Origin: Pyronema omphalodes
Taxonomy: Eukaryota > Ascomycota > Pezizomycetes > Pezizales > Pyronemataceae
DNA length: 64,000 nucleotides
NCBI GenBank assembly: GCA_024516155.1
Contig: JAJJXM010000009.1
Location: 248,001-312,000, forward strand
Reading direction: 5' to 3'
How positions within the stretch are numbered: position 1 is the stretch's first letter; each line of letters begins with the position of its first letter. Positions 43,717 to 57,275 of the stretch are shown here, one piece after another. The position numbers were made by a program, and so were the translations under genes. Below the pieces are notes generated by a model. The model had not been told where the DNA came from and did no database searches. It worked only from the letters and a program-made list of their open reading frames with translations.

Positions 43717-46700
43717 TTAGATGGATATTCTTGGTACAATTAAAAGTATTTTAGGTTGGATTAAAGTTATTGATTAACAAGCCATGCTATGCTCTTGATT
43801 CAGGAATTAAGTGGTGTACCAGTTCTAACTTCTGTGAGTACTGGGTCCACCCACGTTCTCGGCACGACTACTTTTTGTATATATACCCAGCTTCCGAAGA
43901 GAATCACGGTAATAAAGAGGTTCAACAGCTATACTATTCAGAGGTGGAAGTACCATTGTCGTGTACTGAATTGCCATATAGCGGCCCTACACGCGCTGGT
44001 CTCAAGTGGTCATTCACAGTACCCTCTCGGGGGCCGTAATCTTCAGGCAGTCGACAATATGAGCTAGCACGATTGGGGATGCATATAAGCTCAGTAGTGC
44101 AAGATCCTAGTTCATCGACTTCCTCCCTAGGTCAGACATTTATCCCTGCTAGACGTCCATTTTAGCGCCAAAAGGCTTATTACAACCCACCGCCTGTAAT
44201 AGATGGATAGGAGGATATGGAACTTCTCATCGACTTGTCGTTTCTAAAGGTTGTTCGAGGATGTATATCCGAGCCATAAAACTGACTAAAGTGATAGTAT
44301 CTAGAATGGCATCTGCTGATCAGATGGGTGGGAATTTTGAAGCAACAAGGCGGAAGAAATCTTGTAGTCCCGAAATCCTAGAAGAAGTAAATAGTGGAAC
44401 AAATGCCGTTAAGTGTTGGAGCACAAACAATCGGGGCTTGATGAGTAAGTAGTGCGCTTTTTAATTTACCTAGTTCACCGTCTGCAAGAATGAAGGGCTC
44501 TGGTTTGAAGGCAAATGAGAACTTCAGTCTGCAGAAAAGGTCTGAAAGACATTGAGTGAGGAACCAGGAGCTGAAAAGAAAGCCAGAGTTAACTCATCAG
44601 CGAAAATGTCACGCAAGAAAGCTCCAAAGAGCCCCCGTAACAGGTAGTTTCAGCCGCGACCGACGTCCCAAGTTCCGCCGGTAAACCTAGAATAAACACA
44701 ACCCGGCTAAACGTTTCTTATTCCTTATTGGAAAATTGAACTCGAATCGCAAGTATTCAGGGACCGCGTATGAAACGATGTTGAAGGATTCCGAGTCAGG
44801 AAGAGAGATACTCCATATCAACATAGCCCTTTCAGCCGTTGATAACTAACTAATCAGATCTGATGACGAAACAACTCGAGGAATTCACTATTGGAAAGTC
44901 AAAAAGAATATTCTCCTTGTCTCTTATTCATAACTGAGAATCCAACCAGAACAAATCACAAATATAAAACATTCAATCATAAACGATCATCACGGATACA
45001 ACAATTAACCAGAGGTTCGACACCAATTCGGCCCAGAAAATAGAGTGGTAATGAAAAGAATATCTTATTTATGGTGCCTCTTGGGTATATCATCGTAATT
45101 TTACTGGCCTGGTATCTGGTGATTATGACCTGTGTGAAGCACAGCGTTGGTACATTTTTACAAAGGAAATTATCGTAAAATAAAGTAAGATCGAAGGCTA
45201 TAATGAAATGCATGCTACAATAATCCAGAAAAAACCTCGATGAGTAAGATTTTATGCTGAGTAGACAAGTAAACAGTGCTACGATAAGTTAGGCGGATTC
45301 CAAGACCGATACGGTTACGAGGTATTGTTTTAAAATTTAAAAACAACACATCGGCCCCAAGTAGAGTTCTAGGCTTTTGTGAGTACTAAGAAGAGAATCA
45401 GTACCCTGGAATCACTTGGGATTCTAAATCGACTATTCTGGGATTATAGGGCCGTCGCAGCGTTGAACAATGTACACATAATATCACTCGCTTTTCGCTA
45501 TTGTGTTGCCAAGACGTAGCTCAATATAATGAACCCGATATATGATAACAAATAAAATATCATAACATATCAACCCAGTTCAAGAATCTGGGCCAGGCCC
45601 CGCTTGAAACGGCCCATCTATGCCCCAAAGCTCGAACCCCAAACACCAGATAAGCCTCACCTCTCTCCCGATCCCATTTCATTAGCTCTCCTGGTCCATC
45701 CATGACCCACAGTGATCCAATTTATGATTCTTACTGTTGGTGGCGCATGTTCGCATCTAAAGTTTGCATTGCGCTGTGCTGTGCGGCTGCGGGCATATCC
45801 GGAGGGGGTACTTTCCTCATGTTGCCACAGGTGGCCACAGATTGCTATAGGTTGCCATAGTTCCCATAGGTTGCCGTAGGTTCGCCGCCATGGCCGCCTC
45901 CGCATAAGCAATCAGCAAACACCTTGGGAATTTAGCATGTCAGCGGAGACGGCTTACCGAACTACTCTAGCAAAACTCGGAGCTTAATTCCATTCCTTCT
46001 AGCTGATATGGGTACGTTCAATCCCGAGCCCTCAATGAGGTCCTTGTATGTCCGAGTCCAAGTCTTTCTCTACCCCGAGATTTCATGGCTCCAGCTTCGG
46101 AAATACCGATGGATGTTATCAGAAATCCTAATCATCGAACCGAATACGGAGCTATGGTTCTACGGATACTATCCTGCGGCCAGGTTGCCAAGTAATCAGG
46201 CAAATCAAGCGAATAACGGGGAAAAACAGGAACGAGGAACTCAGACGGTGAGTGAGCGAGATTTGATGACAGACACGACATGACGGCTATTAACGAACCC
46301 CGTACCGCACCGCAATACCCTGTAGATATGCAGATACAGACAGGTACATACGTTTAATCTTGAGTCTGTGCTCTGGACTAGCATACCTGGCTTTACCAGG
46401 CTTTACCATGTCAGGCCTTGTACAGTAGAACGGTACATAATCCCATACCAATCGAGAAAGCTAGTCCCCATTGTCTGTGTTCCGCAGACTGCAGTGTACC
46501 CATCAAAGGGAAACTGTAACCCGGAATGGGATGTTACGATGTTTCAAACCTTTTCGTACATACATAATTGTACTCAGAGTAAATGCCATGAGACAGGGTG
46601 TCCCTATGGTGCAGAAATATTAATGATAAACGAATCGTGTCTTGCATGAATGTCACAAAACGGTGAAAAAACCGACGTCATCGGACTCGTTGAGTAATTA

Positions 46701-49700
46701 ATTAAAAGTGGAGAACTTCACTGCTCTTTGACGAATTGGACCTGCAGATGCAACGTGCAGACGTCAGATTGAGTTGCAAAACAATGGGATTGGGTTTTGT
46801 GTACTTTAAACTATTGTGATGTCGACTACGTGGTCGGTCATTGGGGAAATAACCAATTAGTGAAGGCTTCGTCATGAATTATATCATGTGTGCAGATTTT
46901 TGTCAAGTGCATGTTCTGAAGCCGTTTTGGAAACATGTTCGATCAGCTTATTCTCCATGTTTTGCGCACTGCTTTGGAATTCCAGTTGTTACATTGTATG
47001 CTCAATCGTATGTTCTTGTGATATTGCTTCTGTTTAAGTGTACACGTGTCTCCCCTGACCCGGATTGTGCAGAAGTTGCACTTCATTAAATGCACTTTAT
47101 TTGACACAGGCCATCTATGGTCAATCAATTCTTCCTCGAATGTTCCTCAGATGTTCCTTCGGGTATTCTTCGAAGGTTCTCTAAGAATTCCGCAACCGTT
47201 CCGTAGACGTTCCCCGCTAACTCCCGCTTCCACGGCAACCTTAGATGGCAGGAAGCTATTCCAAATCTAGCATTATTTTTGTTGTACTTTACAGTCCGAG
47301 CTCCTTGAGCTCTCGTCTATGGATAGCCGGCTTGCGTGGGTGTACATACCTAATCAACCAAGCATGGGCGGACTCTAAAGCCTTTGAATGTAGTTTAAGC
47401 CCTTTTGACCAAGCAACTCCACAGATTTTCGCGACGGCGGACCACTGGATGGATTTAGGTTGAAGATGGTTAAAGGCAGGCTAGGCTTTAAGGGTTCGAG
47501 CTTCAAATGTAGAGCCCTAGTTGAGGGTACGGTTCCCTTGATCGAAATTTCAATTCATCTTCCGCGAGGGATTCATCTCCTGTCTCAAGCTTTTCCCTAG
47601 ATCTGGAGTAGTTCGAGATTACATGGATGTTGTAATATAGCTCTGTAGTTTTAATGGCGGCATGATAGGAAAGGCCATGGTTATTTAAGCTGCAAAAAAT
47701 TGAGATGTCATCGTATCGTATCGTATCTTGACACCTTTCTAGAGAGGTTCCCTAGCTATTCCAGCGCCGAGCACCATTTTCGATCGACTCCCTATCGATA
47801 GGCTCCTCTAGCTGTGCTTTTCAGTGCTAAGCTGTGTTATGATTCTGGTGCCGACCCCGAGTTTTACCAAGCACGCGCATGCTGCGCGCTCGGGCCACCT
47901 TTCACACGCACCGGGGGGTCTTTAAACGGTGAGGGCTAGCCATGGTCTTCCCGCAAGCATCCGAATTCGGCCAGTGTGATATTAGGATCAAAGCGGGCTA
48001 CTTCTGTGGCCTAGAGTAGTGTTGAGTACGGAGGAGAGTGTAAAGAGGGTGCTCTAGTGCTGTCGAGGGGGGGGTGTCTACGCGTCTGTGCAAAACGAAT
48101 ATAGAGTAGCTGGAGAGTAACGACACTCTAATATCCGCAACTCTAATAATTCGCAAGCTGCGGCAGAAACGCTATTCAGGCGGATGTCAAATGCGGTAGG
48201 GTTCGGCGGCTGCAAACTTGCAGTTCTAGATATACTTCTGGGAAACAACAGATCTGAGGCTGGAAGAAGGAGAGACAGACGCGTGTTGCTGTTGACACCA
48301 GCGGCAGCAAGGCTTCGGGCATCACGACAGACAGCGCAAGAACAGATCCCTTTATGTATGGGCAAAGAAGCAAGTTCTAGTGTAGCTCCAGGTCAGCTCA
48401 AGCTCCCCCGGGGAGGCCCAGGCGCCAAGGGCGCGGATCAACGGGTCCAAGGGCCCCAAATTCTGTTTCACCGGCTTCGGGCTTCGCCAACTTCGTTAAA
48501 AAAAATCTCTCCATTTAGATCGAACGGCTCTAGAAGCGGTGGTATTTATGGTTAGTAGATGTGTTTTAGTGGCGTTGTTTAATTATCACCGGAAACGTGT
48601 GAACCACGGTCCCAGAAACGAGGTGGGGGGTTGACATTCTGGTTGCCGGTTCTAAGCTGTACTACGGCCCACGGCTGATTGAGGATCGAGTGAGGGGTGG
48701 GAGGCAGAAAGGCGAGTCGAGTCCAGGAGATATCTGATCTGACAGCAGTCAATGAGCAGCACAACGGGAAGAGCTGTAGAGAAATGAAGAGGAGCTGTTG
48801 TTAGCGGAGGTTGAAAGATCGGCGTTAATGGACAAATAACTAGAGCTCGAGGACAACCAATTGCTTGTCGTTGACAAGCAGATGCCATTCTAGCAACGCA
48901 TTCAGGGAGTTGCGGCGATAAATGATACATCCAGTCAATACGACGGAAGGCCACGGGCATACATCATTCTGCTGCCAGCTACTGCAGGTTGGTCGAGTCA
49001 ACAATGCCTTAAAGGTGGTGAGGAGACAAAACAGACGCCCAGATTGCTCGCTGTCAGCCAACCAGCCAGAGAAGAAAGTGTAGCAGCAAGGTGGAGCAAG
49101 GTGGAAGGGTGGGGAGGATGAGTGGGAAAGAAGTGTAGATAGCAATCAGCAGCGGCATTAACGGGTGGAGGTAGGTAGGTGGAGGATGGGATCAGAGACT
49201 GCTTTTAGAGAAGGAGCAGTCGGGGAGAGAAATCGAGTAGAGTAGAGTAGAGCAGTCGAAGGAAGGAAGGAAGGAAGAAAAGAAAGAAACATCGAGTAGC
49301 TAACTCCGATACCCGTTTCTTCTGTTTCTCTGTTGTATCTCCTCTTTTGCATCTCTTTCTGCTTGTATCTATCTCCTCTGTTACATTTCCCTCTATTGTA
49401 TCTCATCTGTTGTATCTCCTCTGTTAGATCTCCTCTTTTACAGTATCTCTCCGATATAACTGTCTCTCTCACTCGTACTTTTACCGTTTTAACCTTTTTT
49501 TTTCTTCTTTCTTCCTATCTTCGTGATTCATTCTTCTCTCAAAGCTCCGGCTGCCAGTCAAATCAAACCCTATCCAACAAGCATCGTGGTAGTTACTATT
49601 TCCTCTACCTTTCTTTTTCTTTCTTTTGCTTATCCTCCACTTCCTCAACCATCTTCACCACCGTCACCGTCTCGACAACTCTCATCACTCTCACCATTCT

Positions 49701-50728
49701 TATAACATTCATATTCTTCACTCCTTCACGTTCGTATCTCCTCCTCTCCAATCCACCCCTCTCTCTTCCTGTCTTTCACCTCACCACCCCCTCCACCCCA
49801 AGCCCCTCGCGCCGCGACTTACTCACCCTCCACTAGAGAGTTAAGTTGATTCGCGCTTCCTGCCACCACGCCCAATCAAGCAATTCCCAGCCAGCAGCCA
49901 GCCCAGCCCGCAGCCCGAGCACAACAGCAACGAACCCCAAGCAACAACCCAGGAGCCGGCACCCCACCCCTCGACCAGTCACCGCGACAACTTTCACCGC
50001 TTCCCCAAATCCACTGGGCTACTCCCTCAAACCCCCGATACACCTTTTACCACCCCCTTACCCTTCCTCCACCCGTCCTACTTACTCTCCCTTCTCTCAC
50101 AAGCGATCATCTCAGTGTCTCTGCCGTTGTCTCTCAACCTCCCGAAAAGCCAGTCCTCCGATAGAAGCCCCTCACTACAATCACTCGTTACCACACACAA
50201 CCAACCGTCCCCGCCTGAGGCTTCTCCGCCCCTTTTCATCATCGGTTAACGAGACCCACGCTTTCACGATCCGGAACGAGCCACGCATCGCATGACCTTG
50301 TGAGATTATTTCCAGACGCCAAAGAGCAAACACCCCCATCGCAGCAAAAGGGGTTGTATATCATAATCTGTCATCATCAGCATCATATATCGGTTGTTTT
50401 CCGGGTTTCATCACGGCAATAGTTTATCATATACGAAAAGTTTTTCTGCAGCGTTCCAGCAGCACGTCAACGGAAATTTTAATACAGGCAACTTTTGCGT
50501 CGTTGTGGTCCGATCTAGTTCTATCAGCGTAGGAACCGATTCGGCAAGACAGAGTGAAATTCTCGCACGCGTTTTTTTCACTCGGAATATAATATCCTCG
50601 AGAGAGCGAGGCTCAAATTTACGGCTTGCGGCAACGTCAATCCCTCGATCTAGACTTAGTTTTTCACCCATCGGGCTACCACCCGCAGGACTCTCTTTTT
50701 ATCGACATCCTTAGCTTCGACCAGCAAG
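43717..50728. other. 7-kb gene-poor region ending in the pin4-like leader
   Basis: No ORF looks coding to me. 43.8-48.0 kb is mixed-composition DNA, possibly decayed, with no recognisable transposon domain, LTR or terminal repeat. 45.82-45.90 kb has three AGGTTGCCATAG-like elements. 48.1-49.2 kb is more GC-rich, with overlapping meaningless ORFs on both strands. From about 49.3 kb the plus strand becomes pyrimidine-rich. Confidence 0.5.
49320..49845 (+). promoter_or_regulatory. Pyrimidine-rich tract, probable promoter/leader of the pin4-like gene
   Basis: About 500 bp of nearly uninterrupted C/T on plus (CTCCTCTGTTGTATCTCC, TTTTCTTTCTTTTGC), then C/A-rich sequence to 50300. CT-rich blocks before transcription starts are common in strongly expressed filamentous-fungal genes. 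If transcription starts here, the leader is about 0.9-1.4 kb long. Confidence 0.45.
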
Positions 50729-52668
50729 ATGTCAAGCCATACTAATTATGGCGGCCAGTCTTTTGGCAACAGCGGCTACTTTTACACAGGGCAGCAGGCT
50801 CCTCACTTTGCCACAGTAGGTCCTGGAGCCGCTTCCAACCCCAATCACGGGATACCCACCGGTTCCCCATACTACGACGAGGCGGAAACCCAGTCCCATG
50901 CGCAGTGGCAGCAGCCATCTGGATCCCGTACTTGGGCTTCTCCAAGCGGCGCTGCCGCGTTGTCTGTCATGGGAGGCGGACCGTCGCCCGTATCTGCGAG
51001 ATTAATGAAGCAGGCAAAGAGAAGCCCTCTTCCTACGGTAAAATTCCTCACTACCTCACGTGCACGAATCTGTACTAATGTTGTGGTTTTAGAACTGGAC
51101 CAACAACAACCAGCTCTCGCAGACGCTTCCCACTGTTAACCCTATGTCTGGAATGGGCAACGGAATGACTCTCAGTGCTTCCCCCATGAGAGCTGAAACC
51201 ATTGGATCGGACATGGGTGATGAGGAGCTCATCCCCACAGCAATTGTCATTAAGAACATTCCGTTCGCAGTAAAAAAGGAACAGCTTGTTGGATTGATGA
51301 CCGAGATTAACTTGCCTCTTCCCTACGCGTTCAACTACCACTTTGATAATGGAGTTTTCCGTGGTTTGGCATTCGCCAACTTTACTACTGCGGAAGAAAC
51401 TGCCGCTGTTATTGATAGATTGAACGGATTTGAGTTACAGGGACGCAAGCTCAGAGTGGAGTACAAAAAGATGCTTCCTATTCAGGAGAGAGAGAGAATC
51501 GAGAGGGAAAAGAGAGAGCGAAGAGGCCAGTTGGAGGAGCAGCACAGACCAGTACAGCATGTTCCGCCGTTGGCCACCTCTCCTACTCCAGGCTCTACTC
51601 GTAGCAAGCCAGGTCAGCCTATACACTCTGGAGAACATTTATATATAAACGAGGCTAACCAGATATACAGACGTAGACTTGAACGACCCTCAGACGCTTC
51701 AGTTCTACTCCCAGCTCCTCTTGTTCCGTGACGACCACACCAGGGAAGCGCTTATCTTCCCCCCTACTCTTTCGCCTCAACAGCGCCGCATCGTCCACAC
51801 TCTTGCCCATCACATGGGACTTGCCCACATTTCTCGCGGAAACGGCGATAACCGCCAGGTTCACGTCTTCCGTGCTGCAAACGGTGGAAACCCCGCCAAT
51901 ATCAGCCCACCGTCCATTCCGACTGTTCACCCCGTTGAGAGCCAGCAGCGCCGTGCATTGACCCGAGCCACCACTATGGATTTCACAGACACCAGATCTG
52001 AAGGCACCGCTATTTACTCCAGCCTTGGACGCCAGGCTTCGGCACTTTTGGACATTCCGTCCTCCCCATCTTCCCGAGAGCACATTCTCCACAGTCGCCA
52101 GAATTTGCGACCCGCGAAGTCATTCGCCGATTTGAGATCTTACACTCCCTCCCCTGTTCCCTCTTCGGCTAGCTTCCCTGCCGCTCTTGGTAACAACATT
52201 TCACGATACCAGCAGGGGGAGTATGGCGCACAGAGCGTCAGCACTACCACACCTTGCTTGACGCCAACCGCCACTGGAAGCACTAGCCACAACGAGTCAC
52301 TCCTTGTTAACGGTCTTGCTGGAGTTTCGCTATCCTCCACTTTGGGGGGAGGAATGGGTGGAAGCTTGAGAGGTGATCCCCGGGATCCTCGGGGTGTTCT
52401 TTCTCACGAGCGGGAACGCGGCGGAGAGACTAGCAGCGGACCCGGACACAGCGGAATGCCTGGTGGTGGAGTTACACGAAGCTTCAGCATGGGATTCGAT
52501 GAAGTTAGAGCCGAGCGCAACCACGTTATGCCTCAAAGACAGCCCCGGGGCCCGGATTCGGAGCGTGGAGCAGGATTTGCGGGTAGACAGCGCCAGCAGC
52601 ACAATGGAAGAACTGGATCTGGCGGAGAGCTTGATGTGCAGAGCGGAGTTGAAATTGTCGTGGAGTAA
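50729..52668 (+). CDS. pin4: RRM and R3H domain RNA-binding protein, Pin4/Mdt1-like
   Basis: Homologue of yeast Pin4/Mdt1 and fission yeast Cip1/Cip2, RNA-binding proteins tied to the G2/M and DNA-damage responses and to stress mRNA control. Exons: 50729-51037, 51093-51612 and 51671-52668, giving 608 aa. Intron 1 is 55 nt (GTAAAA, TACTAAT branch, TTTTAG). Intron 2 is 58 nt with an unusual GTCAGC donor but an ideal GGCTAACC branch before ATACAG; it rebuilds SKPDVDLNDPQTLQFYSQLLLF. The RRM is at about residues 150-228 (TAIVIKNIPFAV as RNP2-like, FRGLAFANF as RNP1), followed by a basic helix (ERERIEREKRERRGQLEEQHRP). The R3H domain is at about 300-335 (QRRIVHTLAHHMGLAHIS). The C-terminal 250 residues are Ser/Gly/Pro-rich and disordered, with several SP/TP sites. 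Confidence 0.88.
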
Positions 52669-54030
52669 TGGTTGCACGTATAGTTGAGGAGTTTGAAAGG
52701 TTATCGTACAGTTGGGAAACGTTATTTTAACTCTGTTTGTCTTTTTATAGTGATTTTTCTATTTTACATCTTTTTTTGGGGATAGTATGGCCATGAGTGG
52801 TTTTTTATCTTCGTGCGCAAACGGAGCGGGGAATCTTTTCTACTTTTATTTCGGAGACAGCTTGATGAAGATATGGGAACATGAGATATGGATTGTTGTT
52901 ATAACTCATTGCGTGTCTTCCTTCGTTTTTTTTTTCTTTTTCTTTTCTTTTTCTTTTTCATTTCCGTTTCATTTTTCTTCGCCTTTTTCTGATTTCTGAT
53001 TTATCGTTTGATTTTTTGTGTTCGAAAGGTCGCTATTCGTAGGGTGAGAAGTGTCTATACGAAACTTGAGCTACCAGACTACTACTAAGCTGCTATTGCA
53101 TTACTACTATTACTACTACTGCATACTATTTAAGTTAGGGCTATAAAAGATGGGTTTCTTTGTGTACTTTTTTGTTTTCACTTCCACCGCTCCGCAATTT
53201 CATAACATGTTCATGGAGTAACCGATACCCAAGCTTCAATGGTTTTGAGATTACTTAATTGAATTCATTAATTGTTACTTTTTAGACTTAATAGTGCTCG
53301 CAGCTGAAGTTTGTGATTCATTCCTTCTGAGGTGCATGTGTAGTTGAAGATGAAGCCGCCTGCGGGAATTACCCGTATTTAGGCTCCTCGCAGCTACATC
53401 TGACGTCATCGAATTCTGTAATCCAAATGTTCATATACAAGCCCCCAAAGTCCTATACAGAACCGACCTAAATGGAAATATATTCCGGTCTTCGAGCGTG
53501 TCAAGCTCAACAGCAGGATTAGCCCATAGAATAATCGGTAGATCATAGCTCAACCCGTAATCCTACTGCCGACGCAACCCGTAAAACCCGGATTTGGAGC
53601 CGGTGATACAGCATATCTTCCGCCCCCGGATCTACTGTGCATATACGTGCCGACTCCTACAGCTTTGTCGAACCTCGTAAAGGACATTTCTTGTTCTTTT
53701 AAACGCAGCTGTCGTGTGATACCTCTGAAGCTCTGCTGTCAGAGCCTGAAGTCAAAGGCACCGGTGGAAATCGAGAACGGCTCTCGCTCACCGCAAACGT
53801 CACCACTGACGGAAGTGGGCAAATCAGCAGCCCACCCTACCCAGCCCACTACCCACGACCTAGTCATTACCCATGACCCATTACCCATGAAATTGATAGA
53901 GATACTTCGCATCATATGTAACCCATCCTATCATATTCCTAGTCTCTCCCCACACCACTCGCCCAATCCAGTTTTTAGAATTCCGAACAATTCCTTATAA
54001 TTCTTCCCACCCTTCCCCGTTTCTCCCATT
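52669..54030. other. Intergenic, 1.4 kb
   Basis: Contains the 3' end of the pin4-like gene, a TTTTTC-rich tract (52925-52985) and the leader of the HAM1-like gene, which contains tandem CCCATGACC-like elements (about 53845-53890). No gene is seen. Confidence 0.45.
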
Positions 54031-57000
54031 ATGCCTAAGAAGAAGAATTCAAAGAATCTTCTCACCGCTGGCAAACAATCACAGAGAATTCCCACTGGAG
54101 CATCAGCATCAACTGGATCTGGATCTGCTTCGAATTCAAATACCAATTTATCAAGAGACGGCAACTTAACCCCCTGGCTTGAATCACTCGAACCCAGCCT
54201 TGAACCCCTTCCATTCTCTGGCCAAAGCACCCCAGCTCAAATCCAAAGCCAAGGCCAAAGAAACTTGGAGAGCCAAAGAATCGAAAGATTAAAGCCTCAA
54301 CAAACCGAATCTTCCGCAACAGTTAATACCTATATCACCGCGAACACCAGCGCATCTACCACTCCTAAACAAAGCCATAGGAGTTTAGAACACCCTGACA
54401 GCTCGAACCCCCAAAGTCCGAAGAGTCCTCTTAGTCCCGGCCCGAGAATAATATCTCCCGATCAATCATCCCCTTCTACTTCTCCTCAGCCTATCTCCGC
54501 TTCCATATCCCGATCCCAACCAATCGCTACAATGTCCGGCGCTATCCGCAGCGGAACTCATCCACACACCGAACGTAACGGTACTGGCGGTCGCGATAGT
54601 CACTCCCGTGATTCTCGTGAGGCCGCCAGAGAACCCCTCATCCCGCGTTCAAACGTAAACAATGAGGCATCCGTTCGTAAGGCTGAATCCTTACGCAGGA
54701 AGTTACGTACCTATGAAAGTATCTTGGCTTTGTCTTCGGGTTGTATGCCGGATACTCAACAACTCATTGGATGGGGTCAATATATCCTTAATTCTGGCAC
54801 CCTGGATTCAAGGAATAGAAGACTAAGTAGCCAGGGAAGGGAGTTCATAAGGGATCTTAGGGCGTGGATTGAGGCTATGGTAGATCTAATAGGAGAGAAG
54901 AATAGTGATGATAAGGTGCAGGAGTTCATTTGGCATACTGCGCATGGAGGGGTTGAGGTTGAGGGAATGAGGTCTGGACAGAGGGATGTGGGACAGAGGA
55001 TGAGCAAGGATGCCGGAAGGTTGATGAAGAGGTTGAGGGGATTGGCAGCGTTGTTGGGAAGTAGTGGGGAATTTAGAGGGTTGGTAGGGGAGGTGGCTAG
55101 TAAGTTTTTCTTTCTCTTTGTGTTTCTGTTTCTTTTTTGTGTATGTGTTTTGTTTTGGGGAGGGGCGGGAGGGCAGGGTTGTGCCCTGATGTTACCCAGC
55201 CCACCCCATCTTACCCTCATTTGCCCTAAGCCCCTACAGTCTCTAGCCCCACCCTCATATACACCCTATGATAAACCAGAGGCTAATGCGTCATAATAGC
55301 AATCGGCCGCGACCTCTTCGCCGACGCTGCCTCCTCCGTGGCCTCCACCGCCGGTCACGTGGCTGAGAAGGCTCGTGAAAGCGACCCCTCCAGCGTAGCG
55401 CAAGGCGGAATGTCCTCTCGTGCCGTAAAGGAGAAGGGCGTCGCCGTGTCTGAGTCTGCCAAGAAAGGTGCCTATCAATTCCGAGACGAGATGGAGTCCT
55501 ACCTGCGTGAGAAGTTCCCAAAGCAGCGTCGAGATGCTGTTGTCAACCGCCTGAAGAAGGTGATTACCGATATTCAGGAGAATCCAGAGTATCAGGAGAC
55601 TGTGGACTTTGTGGTGGAGATTATGAAGGGATATGTCAAGAAGATTAAGGAGGTAGCGGAGGAGGCGGTTGATAAAGATGACGGGGTGAAGCTGAAGACG
55701 GATGAACATTGGGATATTGCGGTTAAGGATATTCAGGTATACTGCTCACGAGTGAGAGGTAGTGAGAGGTTGCTAACGTTACAATAGGCACTCTTGATGG
55801 CATTTGCGGATGGCAAACCACTTGATCCCATCAATGATGCATTGAGAAAGGTGGTTGATGATGTCCAGTCTGATAAGGATCTGAAGGAGTTCTATGACCA
55901 GGTCGCCGAGGAGTTTAACCGTCTGTTGACACAGAAGGGTTATGTCACCAGTGACGCTGCTGATAACCGAGCCCACGAGTTGTACAATCGCTCCCAGGAA
56001 CTATTGAACGAGAAGCAGGATCGATACCGCCCGGATGTTGAAAACTTGTTCACAGAGCTGAGATCTTTCATTGATGCTATCCGCAATGACCAGGCATCTT
56101 TGAGGTTGGTGGAGGCTAGTAAGAAGGTCTACAATGATATTGTGAAGACGGATAAGTATGGAAACTTTAGGGGTTTCAGGAAGAGGATTATTTGGGATAT
56201 TATTGGGGTTATATTCCCGAAGTTTATCGAGGAGATCAAGTATATTCCTATTCCTAGGGTTGAGTACCAGGACCGTGACTATGATTTGATTTTGGAGAAT
56301 GTTGTTTTGGAATCCGGTATGCGGTCTCACACCCGGACTTTCAACAACACTGCTGACAAAGGGTAGAACATTTCTTGCCTACACGCACTATTTTGGAAGC
56401 ATTTACTCGCGTCGAGATCCGCAATGCCTACACAGTCACCAGCAGCCACACTACCACTACCCACCTTCACATCAGCAATATCAACCTCTTCGTCCGCGAT
56501 GCCAGTTTCATCGTCCGCAAGAAGACCGGTGTGATCCCCTTCAATGATCGTGGCTACATTGACGTCTTCATGACTGGCCGCGGAGCATCCGCCGACGTTG
56601 TCCTCGAATCTGTCCCTAGCGACGATGACGATATCAACGAGAACTACTTCCACGTAAAGTCTGTCGATGTTGAAATCCACAGCCTTACCTACAATTACCA
56701 TGCGTACCATACATGGGCTGCTTCTTTGTTGAGTCCCTTCATTAAGCCTGCTATCAAGAAGATGGTTGCAAATATTCTTGAGGGAAAGATTAAGGCTGCG
56801 GTTGAGATGGCAGATAGAGAGATTCATGCAGCAGCGGAGAGGATGAGGGTTGCTAGCATTGCTACTCGGGGTGGTGGAAGTGTTGAAGCTTGGATCAGGG
56901 CCGTGCTATCACGCCCACCGAGCGCACGGAGAAGCTCCCTTATGAGAGGAGAGTTTAGAGTTAATGTTGACGAGCCACAGTTATTCCCGGGCGAACATGC

Positions 57001-57103
57001 GCCTGGCAGTGTACTGGCGAAGATGAAGCGAGCGGAGGATCGAGTCGAGGCAGGAATGGAGCAGGAGGGCTGGAGAAACCAGGTTTTCTCTGTCGGAGCT
57101 TAA
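54031..57103 (+). CDS. HAM1-like protein (DUF5923/DUF4449 type)
   Basis: Large fungal protein of the HAM1-like group. The C-terminal part resembles lipid-binding BPI/TULIP folds by family description; function is not settled. Exons: 54031-55099, 55300-55736, 55788-56316 and 56367-57103, giving 923 aa. Introns are 200 nt (GTAAGT...AATAG), 51 nt (GTATAC, GCTAAC, AATAG) and 50 nt (GTATGC...GGTAG). Residues 1-200 are Ser/Gln/Pro-rich and disordered. From about 220 the protein is helical (SVRKAESLRRKLRTYESILALSSG). The core runs through FRKRIIWDIIGVIFPKFIEEIKYIPIPRVEYQD, then beta-rich HISNINLFVRDASFIVRKKTG and the IEIHSLTYNYH-like segment, as in the family. No signal peptide is evident. The first intron is long for this locus and G-run-rich. 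Confidence 0.85.
55157..55178 (+). other. Intronic G-quadruplex-like motif
   Basis: Five G-runs of 3-4 separated by A, C, A and CA, inside the first intron of the HAM1-like gene on the coding strand. C-runs downstream (55185-55240) could pair with it instead. Confidence 0.7.
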
Positions 57104-57275
57104 TTTCTGATTATTATTTTTTGCCATGCGATTTTGTACGATTTTTATACGATTTTATCTAGTTGTAGCTTTAGTACCCGTAATTTATGCCCTTTTTGTC
57201 TGAAATTCCTTGACCGTAATTATTGTCTTTTTCTTCTGAAATCCATCCTTCGTTCGCGTAACGGTTGTCGTGACG

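Noticed and set aside
47140..47220. Recurring GTTCC/TTCGAAGGTTC motifs, heat-shock-element-like
   Set aside because: Spacing between TTC and GAA blocks is irregular and only one properly spaced pair exists; no nearby gene.
48078..49145. Several overlapping ORFs of 60-120 aa on both strands
   Set aside because: Random-looking composition, no splice continuity and no domain resemblance.
49333..50295. Series of Ser/Leu/Pro-rich plus-strand ORFs
   Set aside because: Products of a pyrimidine-rich leader; no conserved-looking segment or start context.
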